A DNA stretch of 41,939 bases, from the NCBI GenBank assembly GCA_015655335.1, contig JAATFF010000016.1, positions 1 to 41,939 on the forward strand, written 5' to 3'. Every line of letters starts with the position of its first letter. Within the stretch, counting starts at the first letter, position 1. The DNA is from Lysobacterales bacterium. GTDB lineage: Bacteria; Pseudomonadota; Gammaproteobacteria; Xanthomonadales; Rhodanobacteraceae. The translations under genes and the position numbers were made by a program. Positions 10,101-16,725 of the stretch are shown here, piece after piece. Under the pieces are notes generated by a model, which worked only from the letters and a program-made list of their open reading frames with translations, did not search any database and was not told the origin of the DNA.

Positions 10101-10755
10101 GAAACACCGCGCTGACTTCGCTGAGTCCAGGCACGTCATGCAGTTGCTCGCTGTTGAAAGGCGAGCTGGCCTGCCAATGCCCCTGGGCGTCCGACGTGAG
10201 CAGCAGTAGGCGGTTGCCACTCACCAGCCACATGCTGCCGTCCTCGTTCGCGGCCAGCGTCTGCCCCCGGTCGGCCACCAATGGCTTGTCTTCCGGACGA
10301 ACCCAACCGAAGCGCTCGTTCTCACGCAGTTGCAGGCCCGCCCGAGACCCCACCCACAAACGTCCCTTGGCGTCTTCCGTGAAACTGATCACCTCGGAAA
10401 CCTGAAAACCCTGCTCGGCCCCGACCTGGTTGAAGGCCACTCCGTCAAATCGATATAGACCCTTCTCCGTGCCCGCCCAGACGAAACCCTCGCGGTCCTG
10501 GTAGATGCGAACCACCGAAAGGCTAGTTAGGCCGCTGCTCTGGTCATACACAGTGAGCGGAAGCTGGGCTGCCAACATCTTCGTGGACGCCATCAACCCA
10601 ATCAACGACAGCCATCCCATGAGCACGAGACGCCACCAGCGCCTCCGCCGGTTGCTAAGCGCCGAGGACGTGGAAGTCAGGCAAACGCAAGTTGTCCGTC
10701 CGCATCCGCGACAAAATTTATCTGCATCTTCGATCAATGGCTGGGTGCGGATCAC
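7162..10755 (-). CDS. beta-propeller (Reg_prop/Y_Y_Y) hybrid sensor histidine kinase with C-terminal receiver
   Basis: The product is about 1,197 residues. After a cytoplasmic N-tail with a Cys cluster (CRGCGRTTCVC) and RRRR comes a signal/TM segment. It is followed by a long periplasmic sensor of repeated REGFVWAGT-like 'two-component regulator propeller' blades, and a Y_Y_Y domain (FRYRLSNIDRDWVEA, LPPGSYRF). A second TM segment (about residue 780) leads to HisKA with H837 in ISHDLRSP and HATPase boxes NLIGNAAKF, DSGIGI and GYGLGLA. The terminal receiver has D1081/D1082, phosphoacceptor D1125 (VTDQAMP) and K1174. The longest frame begins with TTG 10764; GTG 10755 is preferred because AAGG lies 9 nt upstream. 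ATG 10620 is possible but would remove the basic segment before the membrane helix. It lacks the fused AraC domain of Bacteroidetes HTCS proteins. The ligand is unknown. Confidence 0.93.
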   Translation of the reverse strand: MIRTQPLIEDADKFCRGCGRTTCVCLTSTSSALSNRRRRWWRLVLMGWLSLIGLMASTKMLAAQLPLTVYDQSSGLTSLSVVRIYQDREGFVWAGTEKGLYRFDGVAFNQVGAEQGFQVSEVISFTEDAKGRLWVGSRAGLQLRENERFGWVRPEDKPLVADRGQTLAANEDGSMWLVSGNRLLLLTSDAQGHWQASSPFNSEQLHDVPGLSEVSAVFHRHGTTWFGCGTELCSLRDGQLSRYGPDANVPPDKWMGFLGASDGSLWVRGIHTVRVLPKGSDAFIARDMPANSADVAASSIDIVQDREGRVLTRSSLGLARWNGQRWELFGTDDGLPKVGVSSLIVDQDDTIWIGTYGRGLLHWSSRDAVENWTAAQGLSGSLIWSITRARSGSVWVADDWGGSVIAPSQDRAQAWPLTVAPPHQTRTVLAAADGSVWYFLFDGRVLRYNPTNGDTRLVATLPFLVRGALQDSHGRFWAYTLGGLYGVDAQSGQMERTAAGLIPVSMCSDLAEDGAGRLWLACSSGLFRYAAGRWSRVHVLPQESPGGFESVAVTPDGRLWLSSLQPGLLVGNASDADSVNLVSVADPLLADSRVYFLRTDHRGRLWVGGNSGVDVLDGERWTRLDMRDGLLWDETNHGAFYADKDGSVWIGTPIGLSHLLKPEELLAPRQIHPRLISAQYGVHELNGRGQQVDFDAGGALVLRFAVLGNSSGSPVRFRYRLSNIDRDWVEASMRELRYASLPPGSYRFELQTIDENQRRLSAPISLTFMLSPPWWQSSLAYAAAVLLALVAIVLAWHWRVRLLVKHAQRLEQAVAVRTGQLQNAMRARSMLLARISHDLRSPLSGIIDSVRRWRGGDAQRDYPSLIESSVRQQLDLIDELLEFSRDELADLELVESPGYLHAFLQSLVEHAALLAEKHRNRFEYSYAENLPALVKLDFRRLRQLLMNLIGNAAKFTNDGYILFTVTAPPLQQGEVLLHFMVEDSGIGIEPADREHLSLPFARGSNATPYNGYGLGLAIVTQILERMGSRLTIEGAPSGGSRFGFVLDVPLAEEGELEPDLFDNDGAVGEVNGAGHTILVVDDHAQSREMLCDLLDGFGFESLPAADGEQALALLRRQAVSLIVTDQAMPGMGGWELLRMARRHHPQLPVLLYSSLPPRRPEGFEALEFNDALLKPASGKQLLIRISRLLGQAPELSA

Positions 10756-11208
10756 GTGTCGCAACCTTACGATGAAGGACTATTCGCCCGGGCGTCATTG
10801 CAGCGAATACGCTCAATATCAACATCACCGCAGACATCGTCGCCATGGGTACCCGCTATGTTGGGCTGACGCTCGATCACCCAGTCTAGAGTGGCCACCA
10901 CATTTCCGGTTGTGTCTGCAACAAATCTTCCTGAACCTTCAGAACCTTAATGAACAAGTGCGACTTAGAACATAAGCTGGCAGAAATCGCCAAGTTATGA
11001 AGGACGGTAAAGCATTAGTGCGCACTTGCCCATAGTTTGGCCGCTTTGGTCAAACTATGAGAGAAATCTCGCGACATTGGCCGCCATGCTATGTATAGAC
11101 ATACAAACGCAGATTTCGGTCAAAACTTCCCGTCAGCTCGACTCTTAGTCAATAGCAGCATGCGGAAGAGCCTCCACAGAGTCTTTATCCGCGGCAGTGT
11201 GAATTGTT
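10756..11208. other. intergenic region upstream of the hybrid kinase
   Basis: No coding frame with recognisable features is seen in these 450 bases. The region should contain the kinase promoter. It holds a conspicuous 29-bp palindrome at 11031-11059 (listed separately) and a small TATGT/ACATA inverted repeat at 11090-11103. Base composition is more AT-rich than in the flanking genes. Confidence 0.5.
11031..11059. promoter_or_regulatory. 29-bp near-perfect palindrome, operator-like
   Basis: Arms of 12 bp (CATAGTTTGGCC at 11031-11042 and GGTCAAACTATG at 11048-11059) flank a 5-nt centre, with a single mismatch. The outer 9 bp are perfect. It sits about 275 bp upstream of the hybrid-kinase start and 150 bp past the stop of the broken GDCCVxC gene. 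Neither side has a T-tract, so an operator is more likely than an intrinsic terminator. The cognate regulator is unknown. Confidence 0.55.
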
Positions 11209-11402
11209 TTATTGAATCGGCGGGCGTGGAACATTGCACCAAGAACAGAACACACAGTAATCACCGGCCTTCGGCTGCAGCAGTTCGCCACAGCCGGCAC
11301 ATTCGTGGAAAACAGGCACGCGTTTGTAGGCATCGTTTCGATGGATTGATGACCGCAATGTGGGCACGTCAACGTGCTCTGCAAGATGAGTTCAGTCGTC
11401 AT
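11209..11402 (-). pseudogene. GDCCVxC-family small Cys-rich protein, broken by a one-base frameshift
   Basis: From ATG 11402 the frame reads MTTELILQSTLTCPHCGH and ETMPTNACLF, the N-terminus of the small GDCCVxC-domain (seleno)protein family. At the AAAA run at 11309-11312 (TTTT on the coding strand) the frame is lost. Adding one T restores FFHECAGCGELLQPKAGDYC, then VFCSWCNVPRPPIQ and a TAA at 11211-11209, which is the expected C-terminus. The restored protein would be 64 residues, a normal family length. The signature is GDYCVFC instead of GDCCVxC, and the usual VPCPPIQ reads VPRPPIQ. So the gene is either decayed or carries a homopolymer sequencing error. Without repair the frame runs on to an 85-residue nonsense tail. 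The family's biochemical role is not established; some members occur with mercury genes, but none are nearby. Confidence 0.8.
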
Positions 11403-11567
11403 ACGTAAGCTTCGGACATTAGCGTGCGCCGTCGGAGGAATACTTTGCCATTGCCCCTAACAAGCATCTTCAGCGATATCGATAGCGCGACAGGAGGCGC
11501 TGGTTGCAGGCGACGACAGACCCCTGATCGAAACCACAACCATGAGCAGCGGGCCCGCAGACAGACC

Positions 11568-11595
11568 AACGACCCCGGTATTCACCGGGGTCGTT
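11568..11595 (-). terminator. strong hairpin terminator downstream of the S46 peptidase gene
   Basis: A perfect 12-bp stem (AACGACCCCGGT at 11568-11579, ACCGGGGTCGTT at 11584-11595) with a 4-nt loop lies about 80 bp past the peptidase stop. On the minus strand it is followed by a T-containing stretch. It could act in both directions. No gene is seen between it and the GDCCVxC remnant. Confidence 0.75.
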
Positions 11596-11673
11596 CGATT
11601 TCACAATTGTGAAGAATGAGCGCCGTGACTGAGATGCGCATCAGTCATGCTGACGATATGTCTCTGGGAAGCG

Positions 11674-13758
11674 CTACAGATGTCCCTGCGTCAGCTCGTC
11701 GGCCAAGCGCGGCAGGTTGTAGACCTTACGCACGGCTTCCACAAGCGCGGCGGTATCGACGGCCACCGCGCGATTGTTGGTACCGTCGTAGACAAAGTCG
11801 CCGCCCAGCGAATGGATGTTGCCGTCGAAGATCAAGCCAACGGCATGTCCCTGACGATCGATCACCGGACTGCCCGAGTTGCCGCCGATGATGTCGTTGT
11901 CCGTCACGAAGTTCATTGGCGTGGACATGTCCAGGCTGCCCTGCGCCTTGATCCAACTATCCGGAAGCTTGAACGGATCGGCACCGGTGGCCCGCTTGTA
12001 CAAGCCATCGAAATGCGTGAACGGCGGCACGGGTTCGCCATTCTCGTTCCAGCCTACGACCTTGCCGTAAGACACGCGCTGGGTGAAGGTCGCATCCGGA
12101 TAACTGGACATGCCATCGCGATCGAAGCGCGCCTTGGCAATGGTCTCGTCCGCCTTATCCGTGGGTGCCTTGACCTCGTCTTCGTACGCTTTGCGGATCT
12201 TGCGCGACTCCGGATCGACCTGTCGCGCCAGCATGATCATCGGATCGTGGGAGGCCTCTATCGCTTTTTCCCCGCCATCCCATAACTGCTTACGCGTCAC
12301 CGCGTCGCCAAGTTTGGTGCCGCTGACCAACTGCTGTGCGAGCTGATCGGGCGATTGTTTGCCCAGTACCTCATGCACCGTCGGGTCGTCCGCGCCGAGC
12401 GCCTGACGCAGCTTGCCTAGTGACCACGCCAACATATTTTGTTCGTATTGGGGATAGTACGGAACATCCGATTCCACATGTTGCTGGACCGCCGGAAGAT
12501 TGGCATCGCGGAAATCGGGCAGGCGCTCGCCATCAGGCTTGTTGCGTTCGGCGCCGGCGCGAACCAACGTGCGCGCATCGTCGAACAGCTGGCCTAGCTG
12601 ATCGCCAAACCCAAGACCGGCCTCCAGTTGCAGGTAACGCACACGCAGATCCTTCGCGCGCCGTTGGGCGCGGGCGAGATCCGTCCAGGGATCGCCATAT
12701 TTCGTGCGCCGCTCGGGAGTCGCCGCCATCCATTGCCGCAGGGCTGCATCCTGCTGCTGTTTCTGTTCGATGAACTGTTCGTCGTTCAAGGTCTGCAGCC
12801 AGCCGTCGAAAACCTTGATCGAGTTTTCAATGCCGAACTGCAGGTCCTGCGATTCCTTGGTCTGCTGCGCGCCGGCGCGACCGTATTGCCACAGCACGCC
12901 GCGTAATTCGGAAAGCAATGCGTAGACGGGCACGATCTGATAATCGCGTTGCGCGGACAACTCCGTCCACGTCAAACCGCGCCGAGTCGAGCCAGGATTG
13001 CCGACCACGAAGGTCATATCGCCCGCTTTCGGCCCTTGCGTATCGAACTTGAAGAATTTTGGCGTGTTCGCCGGTTTACCGTCGACGTAGGCGCGGAAGA
13101 ACGTTACATCTAAGTCGTAGCGCGGAAAATTGAAGTTGTCCGGATCGCCGCCGAAGAAAGCGATGCTTTGTTCCGGCGCAAACACCAGGCGCACGTCCTG
13201 ATAACGGCGGTATTTGTACATGGCGTAGCTGCCGCCGTTGTAAAGCGTCACCATGTCGCAACGCCACGTCTTGGCATCGCCGTTCACGCACGATTTTTCC
13301 AACTTGCTGCCGATTTCCCGCTCGGCCTTGATGCGCTCGGCGCCATTCTTGGCTGCGGTGGCCGCGTTCACTTGTGCGGTGACATCGGTAATCGATTCGA
13401 GCTGATTGAGTTCGACATCGGGGCACTTCGGCTCGTCTTCCTGCTTGAGCGCTATGTAACCGCTGGACATGTAGTCCTCATGCGCTTTGGAGAGCTGGGA
13501 CAAGCAGCCATTGGCGCAATGATGGTTGGTCATCACCAGGCCGTTGGCCGAGACGAACGAACCGGAACAGCCCTCCGCAAGACGCAGGGCTGCGTGCTGC
13601 ACCAAGTCAATCCATTGCGGGCTGGGCGTGAAACCATAACGCTGCTGCATCTGCTTCAGCGGCAGGTGGTCCATCGTCCACATGCCTTCGTCCGCGATGG
13701 CGGCCCCCGCTCCAGCGACGAGCAGGCCAGCCAATGCAAAACAAAACATCTGCTTCAT
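11674..13758 (-). CDS. S46 family dipeptidyl-peptidase, DPP7-type
   Basis: The 694-residue exported serine exopeptidase removes dipeptides from peptide N-termini in the periplasm. ATG 13758 is chosen because GGGGAG lies just upstream and the product then starts with a clean signal peptide (MKQMFCFALAGLLVAGAGAAIADE). The mature start EGMWTMDHLP is typical of S46. The chymotrypsin-like fold shows the catalytic His in VMTNHHC (residues 76-81) and Ser628 in GGNSGSPV. Eighteen residues after the Ser lies Gly646 (LIFDG). In characterised enzymes Gly at this place goes with DPP7 (hydrophobic/broad P1), while Arg (FDR) marks DPP11 (Asp/Glu), so DPP7-type specificity is inferred. It is a monocistronic gene between the efflux operon and a strong terminator. 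Confidence 0.95.
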   Translation of the reverse strand: MKQMFCFALAGLLVAGAGAAIADEGMWTMDHLPLKQMQQRYGFTPSPQWIDLVQHAALRLAEGCSGSFVSANGLVMTNHHCANGCLSQLSKAHEDYMSSGYIALKQEDEPKCPDVELNQLESITDVTAQVNAATAAKNGAERIKAEREIGSKLEKSCVNGDAKTWRCDMVTLYNGGSYAMYKYRRYQDVRLVFAPEQSIAFFGGDPDNFNFPRYDLDVTFFRAYVDGKPANTPKFFKFDTQGPKAGDMTFVVGNPGSTRRGLTWTELSAQRDYQIVPVYALLSELRGVLWQYGRAGAQQTKESQDLQFGIENSIKVFDGWLQTLNDEQFIEQKQQQDAALRQWMAATPERRTKYGDPWTDLARAQRRAKDLRVRYLQLEAGLGFGDQLGQLFDDARTLVRAGAERNKPDGERLPDFRDANLPAVQQHVESDVPYYPQYEQNMLAWSLGKLRQALGADDPTVHEVLGKQSPDQLAQQLVSGTKLGDAVTRKQLWDGGEKAIEASHDPMIMLARQVDPESRKIRKAYEDEVKAPTDKADETIAKARFDRDGMSSYPDATFTQRVSYGKVVGWNENGEPVPPFTHFDGLYKRATGADPFKLPDSWIKAQGSLDMSTPMNFVTDNDIIGGNSGSPVIDRQGHAVGLIFDGNIHSLGGDFVYDGTNNRAVAVDTAALVEAVRKVYNLPRLADELTQGHL

Positions 13759-13865
13759 AGCGATCTCCCCGTGATGAAAGAGCCGCGATCTGGCCCTTCG
13801 CGATGCTGGGAGTATGAGAGGGTCGTTACAACATAACAACGTGACCCTTGGCACAGAGAATCACC

Positions 13866-15425
13866 TCAATGCGCACCGGAGGCCGACGCCGATGCGTCGG
13901 GTTTCCCGGCACGCTGCGGCTTGGCAATCCACAGCAAACCGATCAAGGCGACAAAGACGATGGCCGAGATATAGAACAGATCGTTAACACCCAGCTGCGC
14001 CGCTTGCTGATCCAGAACGCGGTTGAATACGCCGTAAGCTTGCGCGTGGCTCGCGCCTAAGTTCTGCAGCTGACCGGTGAATTGCCCGAATGCAGGGCTG
14101 TACTCGGTCGTCGTCTCGTTCAACTGCGCGTGATGCAGGATGGAACGGTGATCCCAAGCCGTCTGAAAGATCGACGTGCCGATGCCGCCGCACAGAATGC
14201 GCAGGAAGTTCGAAAGGCCAGACGCGGCGGGAATGCGCGATGCCGGCAAACCGGAAAGGATGATACCGAGCATGGGTACGAACAACGTGGCCAGCCCCAA
14301 GCCTTGGATAACCGTCGGCATCATCAACGACCAGGTATCCACCTCGCTGGTGTACTGAGCGCGCCAGAGAAAGCACACCGCAAACATCAGCAAGGAAAAC
14401 GACGTAATAAGGCGAGGATCGAAGCGCCCTACTAGTTTGCCGGTGAAAGGTGTCAACACGGCGGCAACCAGCCCGGCGGGGGCGAGCACCAAGCCTGCAT
14501 CGGTCGCCCTGTAGCCGATGTTTGTCTGCAGCCAAAGCGGCAGCAAGACGATGTTGGCGAAATAGAGTCCGTAGGCCACAGCGAGCGCAATCGTGCCTGC
14601 ACTGAAGTTGCGCAGCTTAAACAAGCTCAGATCCACCACGGGATGACGATCGGTCAACTCCCACACAACGAAATACACGAACGCGATCGCTGAGGTGATA
14701 GCTAGACCCAAGATGATCGGCGAATTGAACCAATCCAGATCCTTACCCTTGTCCAGCATGATCTGCAGAGCGCCGACCCAAATCACCAGCAATACAAGAC
14801 CGAGCTTGTCGATGGGCAACTTGTGTGTCGCCGATTCGCGATCGCGAAACACGAACCAGGTACCCGCTACGGCGATCGCGCCTACTGGGATGTTGACGTA
14901 GAAGATCCACGGCCACGTGTAGTTATCGGAAATCCAGCCGCCAAGAATGGGGCCGGCAACCGGTGCAGTGAGCGCTGTCATCGACCACAACGAGAAGGCC
15001 AGCGGCGCCTTGGCGCGCGGATAGGCGCTGAGCAGAAGCGATTGCGACAACGGAATCATGGGGCCAGCCACCGCACCCTGCATCACGCGCGCCAGCAACA
15101 AGAACGGCAGACTTGGCGCGATACCGCACAACCACGAAGCGATGACAAACAACACTGTTGAGGTAATAAACAATCTCACCTCACCAATGCGTTGCGTCAG
15201 CCAACCCGTCAGCGGCAACGCAATCGCATTGGACACGGCGAACGATGTGATCACCCAGGTGCCCTGATCCGAGGAAACACCCAGGTCGCCGGAAATCGTG
15301 GGAATGGAAACGTTGGCAATCGACGTGTCGAGCACGTTCATGAACATTGCCAAGGAAACGGCAAGCGTCCCGATGGCGAGCTTTGCGCCCGCCAGAGGAG
15401 GATGTTCGATATGTGTCTGGCTCAT
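13866..15425 (-). CDS. emrB: EmrB/QacA-type MFS drug:proton antiporter (DHA2, 14 TM)
   Basis: The 519-residue inner-membrane protein matches the DHA2 family in length and motifs. The N-terminal helix holds VSLAMFMNVLDTSIANVSIPTISGDLG (motif D1-like), followed by GWLTQRIGEVRLF (motif A) and LLARVMQGAVAGPMIPLSQ (motif B). The motif C-like segment is APVAGPILGGW, and the loop NYTWPWIFYVNIPVG is typical of EmrB. It would extrude hydrophobic toxic compounds. The start codon lies 11 nt after the emrA stop, so the two are co-translated within one operon with the outer-membrane lipoprotein gene. The specific substrate cannot be told from the sequence. No frame damage is seen. Confidence 0.95.
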   Translation of the reverse strand: MSQTHIEHPPLAGAKLAIGTLAVSLAMFMNVLDTSIANVSIPTISGDLGVSSDQGTWVITSFAVSNAIALPLTGWLTQRIGEVRLFITSTVLFVIASWLCGIAPSLPFLLLARVMQGAVAGPMIPLSQSLLLSAYPRAKAPLAFSLWSMTALTAPVAGPILGGWISDNYTWPWIFYVNIPVGAIAVAGTWFVFRDRESATHKLPIDKLGLVLLVIWVGALQIMLDKGKDLDWFNSPIILGLAITSAIAFVYFVVWELTDRHPVVDLSLFKLRNFSAGTIALAVAYGLYFANIVLLPLWLQTNIGYRATDAGLVLAPAGLVAAVLTPFTGKLVGRFDPRLITSFSLLMFAVCFLWRAQYTSEVDTWSLMMPTVIQGLGLATLFVPMLGIILSGLPASRIPAASGLSNFLRILCGGIGTSIFQTAWDHRSILHHAQLNETTTEYSPAFGQFTGQLQNLGASHAQAYGVFNRVLDQQAAQLGVNDLFYISAIVFVALIGLLWIAKPQRAGKPDASASASGAH

Positions 15426-15436
15426 GGCCGTGCGCC

Positions 15437-16672
15437 TTAGCGTGCGATCGCAACACGGGAGGCGTTATGCAAAACCCGGTGCGCGGAGACGGTGTCGGCA
15501 GCATCGTCCACGTTTTGCGCGATGATCTGCGCGATCTCTCCGTCTGCCTCGGTGCCGTAGTCCTTAAAGACGGGTGTCTGATAAACCGTGTTCGGTGCGT
15601 CGTCCAAGGTTGAACCCTGTTCGCTATGGACATCGATATCGGCAGTCATCGATAGGCCGATGCGCAATGGATGTGCTTGCAGTTCTTTCGGATCGAGGGC
15701 AATGCGCACCGGCAGACGTTGCACGACCTTGATCCAGTTTCCTGTCGCGTTCTGTGCCGGCAGCAACGCGAAAGCCGAACCGGTCCCCGCGGAGAAACCC
15801 GCGACGCGACCGTGATAGATGACCGAAGATCCATAGACATCCGCATGCAAGGTCACCGGTTGCCCTACGCGCATATGTTGCAACTGGACCTCTTTGAAAT
15901 TGGCATCTACCCAGATTTCATTGAGCGGCACCACGGCCATTAGTGGAGTGCCAGGTGCCACGCGCTGACCAACCTGCACGATGCGTTGCGCGACATAACC
16001 GGTAACCGGTGCCGGCAACGTGTCGCGCGCGTTGCTCAGGTAAGCATCGCGAACACGCGCCGCGGCCGCCATTACATCGGGATGGCTGGCGATGGAGACA
16101 TTCCAGGTGAGCGCCTGATTGGCTTCCAGCTGTTGATCGGCCGCATCGTACGCAGCCTGCGCATTGGATAAGGCGTCGCGAGCGTGCGCTATCTCTTCGC
16201 TGGATACCGCACCGGATTGCGCAATGTCCATGCGACGACGATAGTCCTGCTGTGCGCGCGAAAGATCGGCCTTGCGCTGTGCCAGCAGTGCTCGGTATTG
16301 CAGATTATCGACGTAAAGGGTGCGCACCTGGCGCACTGTCTTGGCCAACGTTGCCTCGGATTGTTGGTGTGCAATGCGCGCGTCGGCAGGATCCAACTTG
16401 ACAAGGGGTTCTCCCTGCTCGACGGTTTGCGTGTTGTCGGCATTTACGGCAATTACCGTACCCACCACCTGCGGCGTTACTTGCACCACGTTGCCATTGA
16501 CGTAGGCGTCATCGGTCGACTCGCGATATCGCGCCACTAGAAGATAGTACGCAAGCGCCGCGGCACCCATAAGAACGAAACCAAGCGTAAGCAGAGCAAG
16601 AACACGACGGCGTCGACTGACCCTAGATAGGTCGTCAGTACCGTCCGAGTTCGATGAAACTTGAGCGTTCAT
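15437..16672 (-). CDS. emrA: EmrA/HlyD-type periplasmic adaptor (membrane fusion protein)
   Basis: The 411-residue adaptor has a cytoplasmic N-tail (RRRRVL), one TM helix (LALLTLGFVLMGAAALAYYLLV, about residues 28-49) and the barrel-sandwich start RESTDDAYVNGNVVQVTPQVVGTV. A helical hairpin (about residues 100-190) is followed by VTGYVAQRIVQVGQRVAPGTPLMAVVPLNEIWVDANFKE, the usual EmrA lipoyl/beta-barrel signature. It links the MFS pump to the outer-membrane channel across the periplasm. The C-terminus is longer than usual: a tail of about 60 residues (after TADIDVHSEQG) without recognisable motif, rich in Asp and Ala. It lies 53 nt downstream of the NodT-family gene. Confidence 0.95.
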   Translation of the reverse strand: MNAQVSSNSDGTDDLSRVSRRRRVLALLTLGFVLMGAAALAYYLLVARYRESTDDAYVNGNVVQVTPQVVGTVIAVNADNTQTVEQGEPLVKLDPADARIAHQQSEATLAKTVRQVRTLYVDNLQYRALLAQRKADLSRAQQDYRRRMDIAQSGAVSSEEIAHARDALSNAQAAYDAADQQLEANQALTWNVSIASHPDVMAAAARVRDAYLSNARDTLPAPVTGYVAQRIVQVGQRVAPGTPLMAVVPLNEIWVDANFKEVQLQHMRVGQPVTLHADVYGSSVIYHGRVAGFSAGTGSAFALLPAQNATGNWIKVVQRLPVRIALDPKELQAHPLRIGLSMTADIDVHSEQGSTLDDAPNTVYQTPVFKDYGTEADGEIAQIIAQNVDDAADTVSAHRVLHNASRVAIAR

Positions 16673-16725
16673 GGCAATTTCCAGAGAAGGCGGGGAATGA
16701 GGGCGAAAAAAAGGTGCGCGACGTA

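Noticed and set aside
11145..11208. The 85-residue uninterrupted frame as a real protein
   Set aside because: Its last 55 residues come from the wrong frame after the lost T; the other frame gives a clear family match with its own stop at 11209.
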